From Pseudomonadota bacterium (GTDB lineage: Bacteria > SAR324 > XYD2-FULL-50-16 > JAHJRI01), in assembly GCA_022360105.1 (NCBI GenBank), contig JAKSDL010000589.1, forward strand, positions 1 through 45,141: a DNA stretch of 45,141 nucleotides, in the 5' to 3' direction. Of this stretch, positions 28,018 through 36,481 are shown in pieces. Within the stretch, counting starts at the first letter, position 1; the number at the start of each line of letters is the position of its first letter. Position numbers and translations under genes: made by a program. The notes beneath the pieces were generated by a model that saw only the letters and a list, made by a program, of their open reading frames with translations, was not told where the DNA came from and made no database searches.

Positions 28018-28039
28018 GTATGAATACCAGTTTTCATAC
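28018..28039. promoter_or_regulatory. Palindrome at recA promoter, candidate SOS operator
   Basis: GTATGAA (28018-28024), eight bases, TTCATAC (28033-28039). The 7-bp arms are perfect. It is 28-49 bases upstream of recA, the usual place for a LexA box. It does not match the LexA boxes I recall for E. coli, Bacillus, alpha-proteobacteria, Myxococcus or Bdellovibrio. Function is inferred from position only. Confidence 0.45.
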
Positions 28040-28291
28040 TTGCTTTTCAGCCTTGATTTTCCTTACCGTTTCCATCTTCTGATCGGCAACGGCAGCTTGT
28101 TTTATCGTTGATTTGAAGAGATTCGAGTTTAATGAAAATCCCATAAGAAAGCAACAGCACTCATTAATTATATGAAAACGAGGGCCAACCTTTTGATTCA
28201 TAACCGGACATGATCGTTTTGGCGACGATTTGTTCGACGTATCAATTACCATCACTCCCCTCTGCCCCTATCTTTTCCTCATCGCTTTGGC

Positions 28292-28297
28292 TATAAT
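28292..28297 (+). promoter_or_regulatory. Perfect TATAAT -10 box upstream of the lipoprotein gene
   Basis: TATAAT at 28292-28297 on the plus strand, about 86 bases before the chosen ATG. The matching -35 position is poor, so this is only a candidate promoter. Confidence 0.28.
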
Positions 28298-28382
28298 CGG
28301 GATGTTTCAGCGATGACTCCAACGATACAAAGCTCACACGATGTGTTCCCTTAAGAGCGCAACCCATATAAAATGGAAATCT

Positions 28383-29300
28383 ATGAAATCGACAAAAGAG
28401 CAATCCCTTAAACGATCATCTGTTCCTAATATAAAGGTATTGGTTTGTTTTGCCTCTCTTCTGCTGGTTTTTAGTAGTTGTGTCCCTAGATATGTTGATC
28501 CTCTTACTCTGGACATTACGGACAGGGATAAACAACAATCTGCCTTTCCCCCAACCAGTGAAGAATTGTCTGCCTCCCCCTATCTGTTGCTTTCCCTGAT
28601 TACATTTAAGGACCCAACAGTCACAGAGCCAAGACTGAGCACAGTGATGAAATTCGTCCATCGTTCCTTTGAAAAGAACGCCAACTTTTCTGCCATTCCC
28701 ATGAAAAAAGTGGATGAACTGCTGGCAAGTGACGCAAATCGAAGGTTCATGGCTAGCAATGTTGCCGACGCCATTCAATTAGGAACAACCCTGGGCGCTA
28801 ATTTTGTCAGCCAGGTTCAGATCTCGATCAGTGAAAGCCAGATTGTAGAAAGCATTGACCAGTTTGTAGCCAATGTGAATTTCACCATTTTCACCACTGA
28901 CAGCGGGCAGGTGATTTTCAAACAGGATTTTGCTTACGATTCCCAGGATCCGGTGGGATCAGAAGCTGACTTGAAAAAACTGGTTCAACAGTATTTTCCG
29001 TTAAGAGCCTATATCCTTGAAACAAGAGGAGATCGTCAATACGCTAAAATCTCTATAGGCAGGAGCCTTGGTGTCAAAAACGGCAGGGAATTTTTAGTCC
29101 GGCAAAGGACGGTGAAAAATGAAATCGTGATGGGTCTTTCCCGAAGAACCGTTTCCTATTCCCCTTTAGCATTGGCATCGGTTAAAGTGATGGAAGTGAT
29201 GGAAGACGAATCATGGGTTTTCATCGCTGAAAGAGACAGAGATAAGGTAATGAAAGGTCAAACTGTATTTGCCAAGCCGGAAGGTCGTTCCCTTTTCTAG
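28383..29300 (+). CDS. Lipoprotein with CsgG/FlgT-like domain
   Basis: 305 residues from the ATG at 28383. An upstream start is possible, but this one gives a proper signal. The lipobox is LLVFSSC with the Cys about 33 residues in. Residues about 65-185 have the alternating pattern of the TolB-N/CsgG/FlgT middle fold: LLLSLITFKDP, a VHRSFEKNANFSAIPMKKVD helix-strand unit, and DAIQLGTTLGANFVSQVQIS, where this family has its A-x-GA-x-(F/Y)-(V/L) strand. The C-terminal part SIGRSLGVKNGREFLVRQR resembles FlgT C-terminal and similar small beta-barrels. It could be a flagellar ring accessory or an outer-membrane assembly protein. The fold call is moderate; the role is unknown. Confidence 0.6.
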   Translation: MKSTKEQSLKRSSVPNIKVLVCFASLLLVFSSCVPRYVDPLTLDITDRDKQQSAFPPTSEELSASPYLLLSLITFKDPTVTEPRLSTVMKFVHRSFEKNANFSAIPMKKVDELLASDANRRFMASNVADAIQLGTTLGANFVSQVQISISESQIVESIDQFVANVNFTIFTTDSGQVIFKQDFAYDSQDPVGSEADLKKLVQQYFPLRAYILETRGDRQYAKISIGRSLGVKNGREFLVRQRTVKNEIVMGLSRRTVSYSPLALASVKVMEVMEDESWVFIAERDRDKVMKGQTVFAKPEGRSLF

Positions 29301-29399
29301 TGTTTTCAAAATACCCGACAGCCCGTAAGATAAATTGTATCCAGTGGCTGTCATCCTGCAGCCCGGCCCGATTTATTCGGGTCACTTAGATTGAGTTCC

Positions 29400-30770
29400 A
29401 TGTTTCATATTTCCGACGAGCTTTTAGAAAAATACGCGATAATCGGTCCAAGGTATACCTCGTACCCAACTGCGCCCATGTGGCATGAGATTGATCGCGA
29501 AACCCATCAAGCCTGGTTAAAGGCAAACAGTGACAACGAGCAAGCGGTTTCACTATATATACATATCCCCTTTTGCAGAGACCGTTGTCTCTATTGCGGC
29601 TGCAATGTGACCATTACCCGTCAACAAAGCGCTTCCGGTGACTATATTCCCTATCTTTTGAACGAGATCGATGCTCTGGCTGACAGTAGGACAGGGAACA
29701 AAACAGTCAAACAACTTCATTTTGGGGGTGGTACACCAAATTTCCTCTTGGATGAAGAGTTTCAAAGCATCATGGACCGCTTACGAAAAAGATTTGAATT
29801 TGTTGATGATACTGAAATCGGAATTGAAATAGATCCTTGCAGTACACGCCTTCAACAACTTGAATTTCTGGCAGACCTGGGAATCAACCGGTTAAGCCTG
29901 GGGGTCCAGGATTTGGATGCAAAGGTCCAGAATGCCGTGCAACGTGTTCAAAGTGCTGAAGTTACCCTGGAACATTTGGAAACAGCTCGAAAAATTGGAA
30001 TCAAAGGGATCAACTTCGATTTAATCTACGGCTTGCCCTTTCAGACAGTTGAAAGCTTTGCGAGAACGGTTGATCGAGTCCTGGATATGAAACCGGATCG
30101 CCTTGCCGTTTACAACTTCGGGTATCTCCCGGAAAGAATGATTCATCAAAGGAAGATTAAACCGGAAACCCTTCCTTCGCCAAAAACAAAGATGACAATC
30201 CTGCTGGATAGCATTAATCGATTTTGTGAGGCAGGGTACAATTATATTGGAATGGATCACTTCTCCCTGCCTGAGGATGAGTTAAGCATTGCGCAGGAAA
30301 ACCGGACATTACATCGCAATTTCATGGGTTATACGCCAAAATCCGGAGTGGACCTGCTCGGTATTGGAGTTACTTCAATCAGTGAATTCAACGGGCATTT
30401 CATTCAAAATGCACACAAGTTAAAAACCTATAAACAACAAATCTCCGAATCAAATCTTTCCGGAAGCCGCGGCATTGAATTAAGCGATGACGATCGCATG
30501 AGAAAGTGGACAATTCTCAAACTGATCTGTCATTTTTATCTTGATTTTAAAGAATTTTACGAATCATTCGGGGTGAATTTTCAGGATTATTTCAAGGAAG
30601 AGATCAAGCAATTGAACGGATTGATCGATGACGGGTTGCTAACTCTGGATACAAAAAGTATCCGTGTTATCGATCATGGAAAAATCCTGGTTCGGAATAT
30701 TTGCATGGTTTTTGATGCCTATTTAAAACGAGAAGATAAACCCCGGGTGAAGTTCTCACAGACAATTTGA
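29400..30770 (+). CDS. hemN: Oxygen-independent coproporphyrinogen III dehydrogenase
   Basis: 456 residues from the ATG at 29400 (a TTG three codons upstream is also in frame). Radical SAM enzyme that decarboxylates coproporphyrinogen III to protoporphyrinogen IX without oxygen. The cluster motif CRDRCLYCGC (Cys59, 63, 66 and 68) is the HemN form, preceded by SLYIHIPF. Other blocks: QLHFGGGTPNFL, EIDPCSTRLQQLEFLADLG, NRLSLGVQD, INFDLIYGLPFQT and YIGMDHFSLPEDEL, the last being specific for true HemN rather than HemW. It suggests haem synthesis under low oxygen. A GspF-type gene follows almost directly. Confidence 0.97.
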   Translation: MFHISDELLEKYAIIGPRYTSYPTAPMWHEIDRETHQAWLKANSDNEQAVSLYIHIPFCRDRCLYCGCNVTITRQQSASGDYIPYLLNEIDALADSRTGNKTVKQLHFGGGTPNFLLDEEFQSIMDRLRKRFEFVDDTEIGIEIDPCSTRLQQLEFLADLGINRLSLGVQDLDAKVQNAVQRVQSAEVTLEHLETARKIGIKGINFDLIYGLPFQTVESFARTVDRVLDMKPDRLAVYNFGYLPERMIHQRKIKPETLPSPKTKMTILLDSINRFCEAGYNYIGMDHFSLPEDELSIAQENRTLHRNFMGYTPKSGVDLLGIGVTSISEFNGHFIQNAHKLKTYKQQISESNLSGSRGIELSDDDRMRKWTILKLICHFYLDFKEFYESFGVNFQDYFKEEIKQLNGLIDDGLLTLDTKSIRVIDHGKILVRNICMVFDAYLKREDKPRVKFSQTI

Positions 30771-30793
30771 CAGCACGTAATCCACTGGGGTTT

Positions 30794-32017
30794 ATGGCAA
30801 TTTTTGAATACCGGGCAGTTGATAAAAAGGGTCGTACAGAAAAAGGCAAAGTCGATGCAAACTCACTAAACCAGGCAACTTCCAAACTCAGAGCCAAGGG
30901 ATTGCATCCCCTGTCAATATCCAGCTCAAAAACCAAGACCAGCGCCAAATCAAAAGCTATCAAGAAGTCGGTCCGGACTTCGATTCCATCCAAAGTTATC
31001 ACAGCCTTTACAAGACAGCTTTCTGTGCTGGTCTCGACCGGCATTCCCTATGACAAAGCGTTGGAGATCCTGGTGGAGGAAGCTGACAATGCTTCCTTTC
31101 AGGCAACACTTTCCGATGTAAAAGCCAAAATCACAGAAGGAAGTTCGCTGGCTAACGCCTTGCAGGACCATACAAACCTGTTCCCAAATATGTATGTGGC
31201 TATGGTTCGTGCGGGAGAAGCCGGAGGCACACTGGGGAAGGTGCTAAGCCAATTAGCCGATTCCAGGGAAGAAAACGAAGAACTTGTTTCCAAAATCCAG
31301 GGAGCTATGATCTATCCAATCATCATGAGCTTAATGGGTCTTGGTATTGTTTCTTTTATGATTGTGTTTATCATTCCCAGGATCGTTCCCATTTTCGAAC
31401 AATTTGATACGGATCTGCCTTTGCCAACCCGTATGGTGCTTGGAACCAGTGGATTTGTTACCGATTACTGGCTCCAACTGGTCATTGCCTTGGTTTTAGC
31501 AGTTTTTGCAGGATATCGATTTTCGAAAACCCGTAAAGGTAAATTGGTAATTGATTCTGCTTTACTGAAAATTCCGGTGCTGGGTTCACTGATTAGAAAA
31601 ATCGTTGTCTTTAGATTTACTGAGACACTGGGAACATTGCTTTCGAGTGGTGTCACCCTTAAGCAATCCCTGGACATTGTAAAATATGTCGTTGCCAATC
31701 TGGTGTTTGAAAGCAAATTTGAGCAGATAATCGTGGATATCACCAAAAAGGGGTTGGACCTTTCTCATGCGCTTAGAAAAACGGAGGAATTTCCTATGTC
31801 AGTCATCCAGATGATCCGGGTCGGCGAGGAGAGTAGCCAGCTAGACCAGATGTTGGGCAGGATTGCTCTGATTCAGGAGAAAGAAGTAAAACGCACCATA
31901 GAAAAGTCGGTCGCTTTGCTGGAGCCTTTGATGATTCTGGGGATGGCACTGATGGTTGGATTTATTGTTCTGGCCGTGTTATTGCCGATGTTCAAGCTTA
32001 ATCAGCTTATACAATAG
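30794..32017 (+). CDS. GspF/PilC-type inner-membrane protein of type II secretion or type IV pili
   Basis: 407 residues from the ATG at 30794, which gives the family start MAIFEYRAVDKKGRTEKGKV. A TTG overlapping the hemN stop is the other candidate. It has two T2SF domains (about 65-185 and 265-390), each with a G-x-x-L motif (GSSLANALQ; GLDLSHALRK). Three long hydrophobic helices are present: about 165-190 (IIMSLMGLGIVSFMIVFIIP), about 215-240, and 380-400 (LMILGMALMVGFIVLAVLLP). It is an assembly platform for pseudopili or pili. It stands alone here with no ATPase, secretin or pilin gene nearby, so pilC versus gspF cannot be decided. Confidence 0.9.
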   Translation: MAIFEYRAVDKKGRTEKGKVDANSLNQATSKLRAKGLHPLSISSSKTKTSAKSKAIKKSVRTSIPSKVITAFTRQLSVLVSTGIPYDKALEILVEEADNASFQATLSDVKAKITEGSSLANALQDHTNLFPNMYVAMVRAGEAGGTLGKVLSQLADSREENEELVSKIQGAMIYPIIMSLMGLGIVSFMIVFIIPRIVPIFEQFDTDLPLPTRMVLGTSGFVTDYWLQLVIALVLAVFAGYRFSKTRKGKLVIDSALLKIPVLGSLIRKIVVFRFTETLGTLLSSGVTLKQSLDIVKYVVANLVFESKFEQIIVDITKKGLDLSHALRKTEEFPMSVIQMIRVGEESSQLDQMLGRIALIQEKEVKRTIEKSVALLEPLMILGMALMVGFIVLAVLLPMFKLNQLIQ

Positions 32018-32050
32018 AAAGAGAAAGGGGCCGAAGCCCCTTTTCTCTTT
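32018..32050. terminator. Bidirectional rho-independent terminator
   Basis: GGGGC (32027-32031) and GCCCC (32036-32040) close around a CGAA loop, extended by AAAGAGAAA against TTTTCTCTTT with one bulged T. It has T-rich tails on both sides and lies right after the GspF-type stop and before the end of the convergent lipoprotein gene. Confidence 0.9.
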
Positions 32051-32058
32051 GTTTGTCA

Positions 32059-33672
32059 TTAATTGACAATGTCCAGTCTTTCAATCCTGTCGACTGGCCC
32101 CACCGCAAACTTGATCCCGGGGTATTCATCCTGAAATTCACTGTGGGAATCTATCTTGCGATTTAGTTCAATGATATTTTTGGTGACTTGGCTCAATGGA
32201 ATTTTAAGAAAGATTTCCTTTCTGGAAGATACGACTTTTCGCAACTGATTGACAGCCATGGCGTAGTCTTCAGGATCTGCTTCTCTCCCGGAGTTAAATC
32301 GACGCCACTTTAAAACAAAGAAATCCACATTGAGGTCTTTCATATAAGGCAACCCTGTAGAATACCATTTTAAAGGGTCATATTTTTCCAGCAGCAACTC
32401 CGGTGTAACCTCAATACCAACATGAAAATCCTCTCTCTCGGACTTTGCAAATTCCACAATATCCCAAAGGAGTTGTGTGATCTGCCCTGCTCTCCATAAG
32501 GCTACATCCTGGAATTCAGGACTTGTAAGGATTTCATATTGATCGCTGTGTTTGGCTTGTACCGGAATAAACATCCTGTTGAATGCCAGGGGCAAACCGG
32601 TTGCGGTCAGATAGCGATCCCTTGCCACGTCGGAAAACCCCTCGTTGATCGCATAGGTGAAATCATCTTTGAGCACCAATCCGTCAATTTTGAACTTCAC
32701 CAGATCCCTAACGAGAGATAACAAATAACTCCGACTATCGGGATTGAGAAGGTCAAGCTTGGAATTTGTGGCTGTTTTGTTCTGAAAAATATTCCAGGAT
32801 TCGTCCATAATAAAATCTGCCCCGTCATTCAACCTCGGATGATGGCGAAGCGGAAATGAAGCATAAACCTTCAGCCCGTTATCATGAGCCATTTTGGTGA
32901 TATCTTCCAGGATGTTGTCCACTATCAAATTGTTGGAATTGGCAAAATAGTAACCAGCGCCTTTTTGTGGAACTGCAAACAGAAAGACTGGTGTTCCCTT
33001 AAACTGGACCACTCTGATCTGAATTGATCTTATTCCCCTGTCCTTAAGTTTTTCAAAATAAAGCCCCAACTCCTCAAAGGTTTTTGCACCGGGATAGGAA
33101 ACCTCCAACAAAGCTCCCTTGAATTTATCCTCTTTGATATCTTCTCGATAGAAAAAAGATTGACGTCGTTCATCCAATAACGCCTTTTGACTGCTGTGAG
33201 GGAATGATTCCACAAACAGGGAGTACAGTTTAATAAACTGATTGTAGTCCCTTCTTTTATATGAATCCTCGATCAGATTATAGATCTTGTCTTCGATCAT
33301 CGAGGATGTGTTTTGGCCGTTAACTTCCTCTTCTGCGGCGTAATGGCTGATCGGCGGCGACAAGGTTTCTTCCATCATCGGTTGCTGATGTTTTGGAGAG
33401 TTTTGCAAGCGGTCGGTTTCTTTCACCCCGGTTCGAACAAGCGAGAGATCTAGTGGTCTTTCTGTATCATCATCTTTCCAGAATGTTCGTTTGACCTTTT
33501 GAATCTTTTTTGAAGTTGTTGAATGGACGTTGCCGGCTTTGGGATAATTGCGCTGGTAATACTTGACCAGCACCTTGGGATCGTTCACTTTCCTGGTACA
33601 GGCAGTGCTGAACACCGTCATCAGCACTGCTATCACCATGCTAATAAAACGAATATACATTGAGGTTTTCAT
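32059..33672 (-). CDS. Lipoprotein with glycoside-hydrolase-like domain (PgaB C-terminal/GHL13 type)
   Basis: 537 residues from the ATG at 33672, preceded by a GGA. The lipobox is TVFSTAC (Cys about 25). Residues about 30-180 are charged and probably linker plus a helical segment (NLIEDSYKRRDYNQFIKLYS). Residues about 190-535 resemble the (beta/alpha)8 domain of PgaB-C and related GHL families: LGLYFEKLKDRGIRSIQIRV, HDNGLKVYASFPLRHHPR, LLNPDSRSYLLSLVRDLVKF, then IDGLVLKDDFTY with an acidic pair near the expected catalytic strand, and VGIEVTPELLLEKYDP. It may cut or bind an extracellular polysaccharide. No deacetylase domain or pga genes are nearby. Enzyme activity is inferred. Confidence 0.65.
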   Translation of the reverse strand: MKTSMYIRFISMVIAVLMTVFSTACTRKVNDPKVLVKYYQRNYPKAGNVHSTTSKKIQKVKRTFWKDDDTERPLDLSLVRTGVKETDRLQNSPKHQQPMMEETLSPPISHYAAEEEVNGQNTSSMIEDKIYNLIEDSYKRRDYNQFIKLYSLFVESFPHSSQKALLDERRQSFFYREDIKEDKFKGALLEVSYPGAKTFEELGLYFEKLKDRGIRSIQIRVVQFKGTPVFLFAVPQKGAGYYFANSNNLIVDNILEDITKMAHDNGLKVYASFPLRHHPRLNDGADFIMDESWNIFQNKTATNSKLDLLNPDSRSYLLSLVRDLVKFKIDGLVLKDDFTYAINEGFSDVARDRYLTATGLPLAFNRMFIPVQAKHSDQYEILTSPEFQDVALWRAGQITQLLWDIVEFAKSEREDFHVGIEVTPELLLEKYDPLKWYSTGLPYMKDLNVDFFVLKWRRFNSGREADPEDYAMAVNQLRKVVSSRKEIFLKIPLSQVTKNIIELNRKIDSHSEFQDEYPGIKFAVGPVDRIERLDIVN

Positions 33673-33723
33673 AACATTTCCATATCTCATGTTATATCCA
33701 ATCCTTGGATATAAGCTTAACTT

Positions 33724-34827
33724 CTATACTTTGATCGGATTTTTGCTCGCAATAAATTTTTGTAAATAAAGTCGATTTAATTCGGATAAGTTTTGAAATT
33801 GCAGATGGACATAAGCCTGACTGGTGTCACCGGATAGTTTTACAATTTCAGCATGGATCTCGTTTTTAATTTTGGCCTCTTCAAGTTTGAATACCACGTA
33901 AATTCCCTCAGACACCTTCTCCGGGAGACTGTCGGTAACGAATTTCATACCACCAATACTGATGTCCAAAACGGTTCCGGCGCAGAATTCGTGGGCTGAA
34001 GGATCACTGACCATTGTTGGTTTCCGTCCGCTGGTAAGAAAATAAAATTTGCGTTTAAATTGCAGCTTGTATCGCTCATGTTCCCTGATATGAAGCTTTT
34101 TGATTTTGTTAACATGCTTCATCACCAGAGCATTCATGGGGGTTGTGATTTGAGCTTTCAGCTGCGAAGGAAAGCGATATTCCCCGTCGTTCTTGCGAAA
34201 AATGCTAAATTCAAAAGTCTTGAACTTGGAAAGATTTACGACTTTACCCTTGACTGTGGGAGGTTTTACCCAGAATTCATCTTCTGTGGTGTTTAGAATC
34301 GTCCCCACATAGGAATGACTTTTTCCTTTGAATTTCACACCAACCCGAAGTTTTTGACCTGTCTGAAGCATCTGGGTGCAGACAAACTGGGCTCTTCTGT
34401 TAAAAAATATATAACCGAGATCTTCCCGTAATGCCGGTATTTTCATTAACATGGGATCAGTTGGTGAGTTTCTTTTGAGTTTTTCCACGGCTTTTTCAAA
34501 AGCGAGATTACTCCCCAGCATTTTCTCCGGGTTGGCTTTTGCTGCTTTTGCCAGGGCAACAAGGCGGTAGCTGGCATCTTCAGAAAGCTCAATCTCTTGT
34601 TGTTGGGCTTTCGCCCGCTTTTGCAAGTAACGCTTATTGGAACGCTTTATTCGTGCCAGATTAGCCCAGCGATAAACAAAAATCAGGACAATAAAAACCG
34701 CCAAGCCGATTCCAATGTATATAAACGCACTTGTATCAGAGGCTCCCGAACTTCTTACAGAAAACATTGACACATCAATGTTTTTATTGACTGCATATGC
34801 TTCCGGAATTATAGAATACCATGCCAT
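33724..34827 (-). CDS. Membrane-anchored PilZ (YcgR-like) c-di-GMP receptor
   Basis: 367 residues. One membrane helix lies at about 34-54 (FIYIGIGLAVFIVLIFVYRW), with a short periplasmic N-terminus. Basic helices follow at about 57-145. A YcgR-N-like beta domain (about 160-240) includes KLRVGVKFKGKSHSYVGTIL. The PilZ domain (about 245-360) has RxxxR (REHER) before the barrel and the DxSxGG signature in VLDISIGGMKFV, both needed for c-di-GMP binding. It might act as a flagellar brake or exopolysaccharide regulator. It is divergent from nadD and shares a strand with the GHL13 lipoprotein 50 bases downstream, suggesting a functional link to surface polysaccharide. Confidence 0.85.
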   Translation of the reverse strand: MAWYSIIPEAYAVNKNIDVSMFSVRSSGASDTSAFIYIGIGLAVFIVLIFVYRWANLARIKRSNKRYLQKRAKAQQQEIELSEDASYRLVALAKAAKANPEKMLGSNLAFEKAVEKLKRNSPTDPMLMKIPALREDLGYIFFNRRAQFVCTQMLQTGQKLRVGVKFKGKSHSYVGTILNTTEDEFWVKPPTVKGKVVNLSKFKTFEFSIFRKNDGEYRFPSQLKAQITTPMNALVMKHVNKIKKLHIREHERYKLQFKRKFYFLTSGRKPTMVSDPSAHEFCAGTVLDISIGGMKFVTDSLPEKVSEGIYVVFKLEEAKIKNEIHAEIVKLSGDTSQAYVHLQFQNLSELNRLYLQKFIASKNPIKV

Positions 34828-34919
34828 GATATTTTTTTGATGTTGTTAACAAACTGGTTTTTGGCGTTGCCTTCAGCAAAGCAAAATTGACACCACAATA
34901 AGAGCAACCATAGCAAAAG

Positions 34920-35507
34920 ATGGCTATTGCAATTTATGGCGGGAGTTTTAATCCTGTGCATTTTGGACACTTTGAGATTGTCCGGCAAGTGGATCTTCAA
35001 TTCGAGTTATCAAAGATCATTGTGGTCCCGGCTTATAAAAATCCTCTAAAAGAAAACCTGCCTTCCATCCCGGAACATATCCGACTTAAAATGCTTGCTG
35101 AAACCTTTTCCGAATGTAGTAAAGTTGAGATCTCATCCTTTGAATTAAGTAAGCGAAAAACCAGTTATACCTATAACACATTGGAGCACTTCAGGAAACT
35201 GTATCCTCAACACCAGCTCTACCTGATCCTGGGCGAGGATGCATTCGCCTCTTTTCATCTTTGGGCCAATGCTGATAAGATTTTTGAATTATGTACATTG
35301 CTGTTATTCAATAGGCAAGGCATGGAATCACCCATTTCTGAGCAGTCGAAAAAACAGCTTGATCACGTCCATTGGGTCAAGGCCGAAATTCCCATGGTCT
35401 CGGCGACGGAAATCAGGAGCAGCACACTGAAAATCCTTAAACAAAAAAATTGGCTTCACCCCAATGCATTTGACACTTGGGAAGCATTTTACAAGACAAC
35501 GATTTAG
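34920..35507 (+). CDS. nadD: Nicotinate-nucleotide adenylyltransferase
   Basis: 195 residues. It joins ATP and nicotinate mononucleotide to make deamido-NAD. The N-terminal nucleotide-binding motif is GGSFNPVHFGH (HxGH at 14-17). The C-terminal motif is VSATEIRSS (the ISSTxIR equivalent). LYLILGEDAFASFHLWANAD is also typical. It begins a nadD-rsfS-rlmH run, a common bacterial gene order. Confidence 0.97.
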   Translation: MAIAIYGGSFNPVHFGHFEIVRQVDLQFELSKIIVVPAYKNPLKENLPSIPEHIRLKMLAETFSECSKVEISSFELSKRKTSYTYNTLEHFRKLYPQHQLYLILGEDAFASFHLWANADKIFELCTLLLFNRQGMESPISEQSKKQLDHVHWVKAEIPMVSATEIRSSTLKILKQKNWLHPNAFDTWEAFYKTTI

Positions 35508-35526
35508 CAAACCAGAATTGGAACCT

Positions 35527-35868
35527 ATGGATATACCTTTTACTCTCAGCAAAATCAGTCAATCGGCATCTGACCTAAAAGCCGTAGATCTTGTTCAGAT
35601 AGATATGGACGGGAAATCCTCATTAGCCGATTACATTCTGGTTTGCCATGGAACGTCAACAGCTCATACCAAGGGGATTGCCGATAAAATCTCTCTCAAC
35701 TTAAAAAAAGAGGGAATTTTGCCTATCGGTGTGGAAGGCTATGATTCAGGGGAATGGATCTTAATGGATTTCAACACGGTGATCATACATATCTTTCTTG
35801 AGGAAACCAGGGAAACCTTTAATCTTGAAGAGATCTATCAGGATTTCAACACCACACACCTGGAATGA
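35527..35868 (+). CDS. rsfS: Ribosomal silencing factor RsfS
   Basis: 113 residues from the ATG at 35527; an upstream frame overlapping nadD is not used because this start matches the family's. RsfS binds uL14 and blocks subunit joining in starvation. The sequence has DLVQIDMDGKSSLADYILVC, STAHTKGIADKI, and VEGYDSGEWILMDFNTVIIH, the family core (W-x-L-x-D-x-G/N-x-V-x-H). It is 20 bases after nadD and overlaps rlmH by four. Confidence 0.96.
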   Translation: MDIPFTLSKISQSASDLKAVDLVQIDMDGKSSLADYILVCHGTSTAHTKGIADKISLNLKKEGILPIGVEGYDSGEWILMDFNTVIIHIFLEETRETFNLEEIYQDFNTTHLE

Positions 35869-36338
35869 GAAAGATAAGAGTTGTTTGTATTGGAAAAACC
35901 CAGGATGCCTATCTAACGGAGGGTATTAAAATTTTTGAGAAAAAGCTGAAGCGATTTTGCTCTTTCTCCTGGGTTTTTGTAAAAGAAGCTGCTTACAAAA
36001 AAGGCAACAAAAATAATTGGCTCGCCGAGGAAAACGATCGACTGCAAAAAACGCTTGGCCCCGGGCATTTTACCATTGCCTGCGATGAAAAAGGGCAAAC
36101 GCACACCTCCCCAAAACTTGCCGGGTTATTCCAATCTATTGCCAACTCAGGGCATTCCCAGATTGATTTCATCATTGGCGGTGCTTATGGGCTTCCACAA
36201 GAAATTCTGCAAAAGGCAAACCTGAAACTAAGCCTTTCCGAGATGACCTTTACTCATCAAATGATCAGGTTACTGCTGATTGAGCAAATCTACCGCGCTT
36301 TTACCATTCTAAATAATATCAAATACCATCACGAATAA
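35865..36338 (+). CDS. rlmH: 23S rRNA pseudouridine-1915 N3-methyltransferase RlmH
   Basis: 157 residues. SPOUT methyltransferase modifying pseudouridine 1915 in helix 69 of 23S rRNA. The knot region shows FIIGGAYGLPQEIL (about 103-116), then LSLSEMTFTHQMIRLLLIEQ and YRAFTILNNIKYHHE, the standard C-terminal block. Its ATG overlaps the rsfS stop (ATGA), so translation is likely coupled. Confidence 0.98.
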   Translation: MRKIRVVCIGKTQDAYLTEGIKIFEKKLKRFCSFSWVFVKEAAYKKGNKNNWLAEENDRLQKTLGPGHFTIACDEKGQTHTSPKLAGLFQSIANSGHSQIDFIIGGAYGLPQEILQKANLKLSLSEMTFTHQMIRLLLIEQIYRAFTILNNIKYHHE

Positions 36339-36447
36339 GGGGTGGCTAAGTTCCAATGTCATGTAGTTAGGAGAAACTAGCCGGAATGTCATTCTGATCA
36401 TGGGAAGCGAAACTTGCTTCGAAGAGAAATGGATACGGGGTAGAATC

Positions 36448-36469
36448 AGGAGGATTGTATCATCCTCCT
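36448..36469. terminator. Terminator-like hairpin between convergent rlmH and the deacetylase gene
   Basis: AGGAGGAT (36448-36455) and ATCCTCCT (36462-36469) pair over 8 bp around a 6-nt loop. There is only a short T run on the plus side. It probably ends one or both convergent transcripts. Confidence 0.6.
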
Positions 36470-36481
36470 TTGGAGAACTAT

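Larger units (their letters stand above)
27991..28382. other. 392-bp divergent intergenic region between recA and a lipoprotein gene
   Basis: Holds the recA promoter region with a 22-bp palindrome and a candidate promoter for the plus-strand lipoprotein. A 73-codon minus-strand frame at 28034-28255 lacks a ribosome site and protein-like composition, so I do not call it. Confidence 0.55.

Noticed and set aside
28034..28255. 73-codon minus-strand frame upstream of recA
   Set aside because: No ribosome site, odd composition (Cys cluster), and it overlaps the recA promoter region.
29317..29381. Weak inverted repeats between the lipoprotein gene and hemN
   Set aside because: GACAGCC/GGCTGTC has a long loop and CCCGA/TCGGG only 5 bp; no T-tract. 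Not strong enough to call a terminator.
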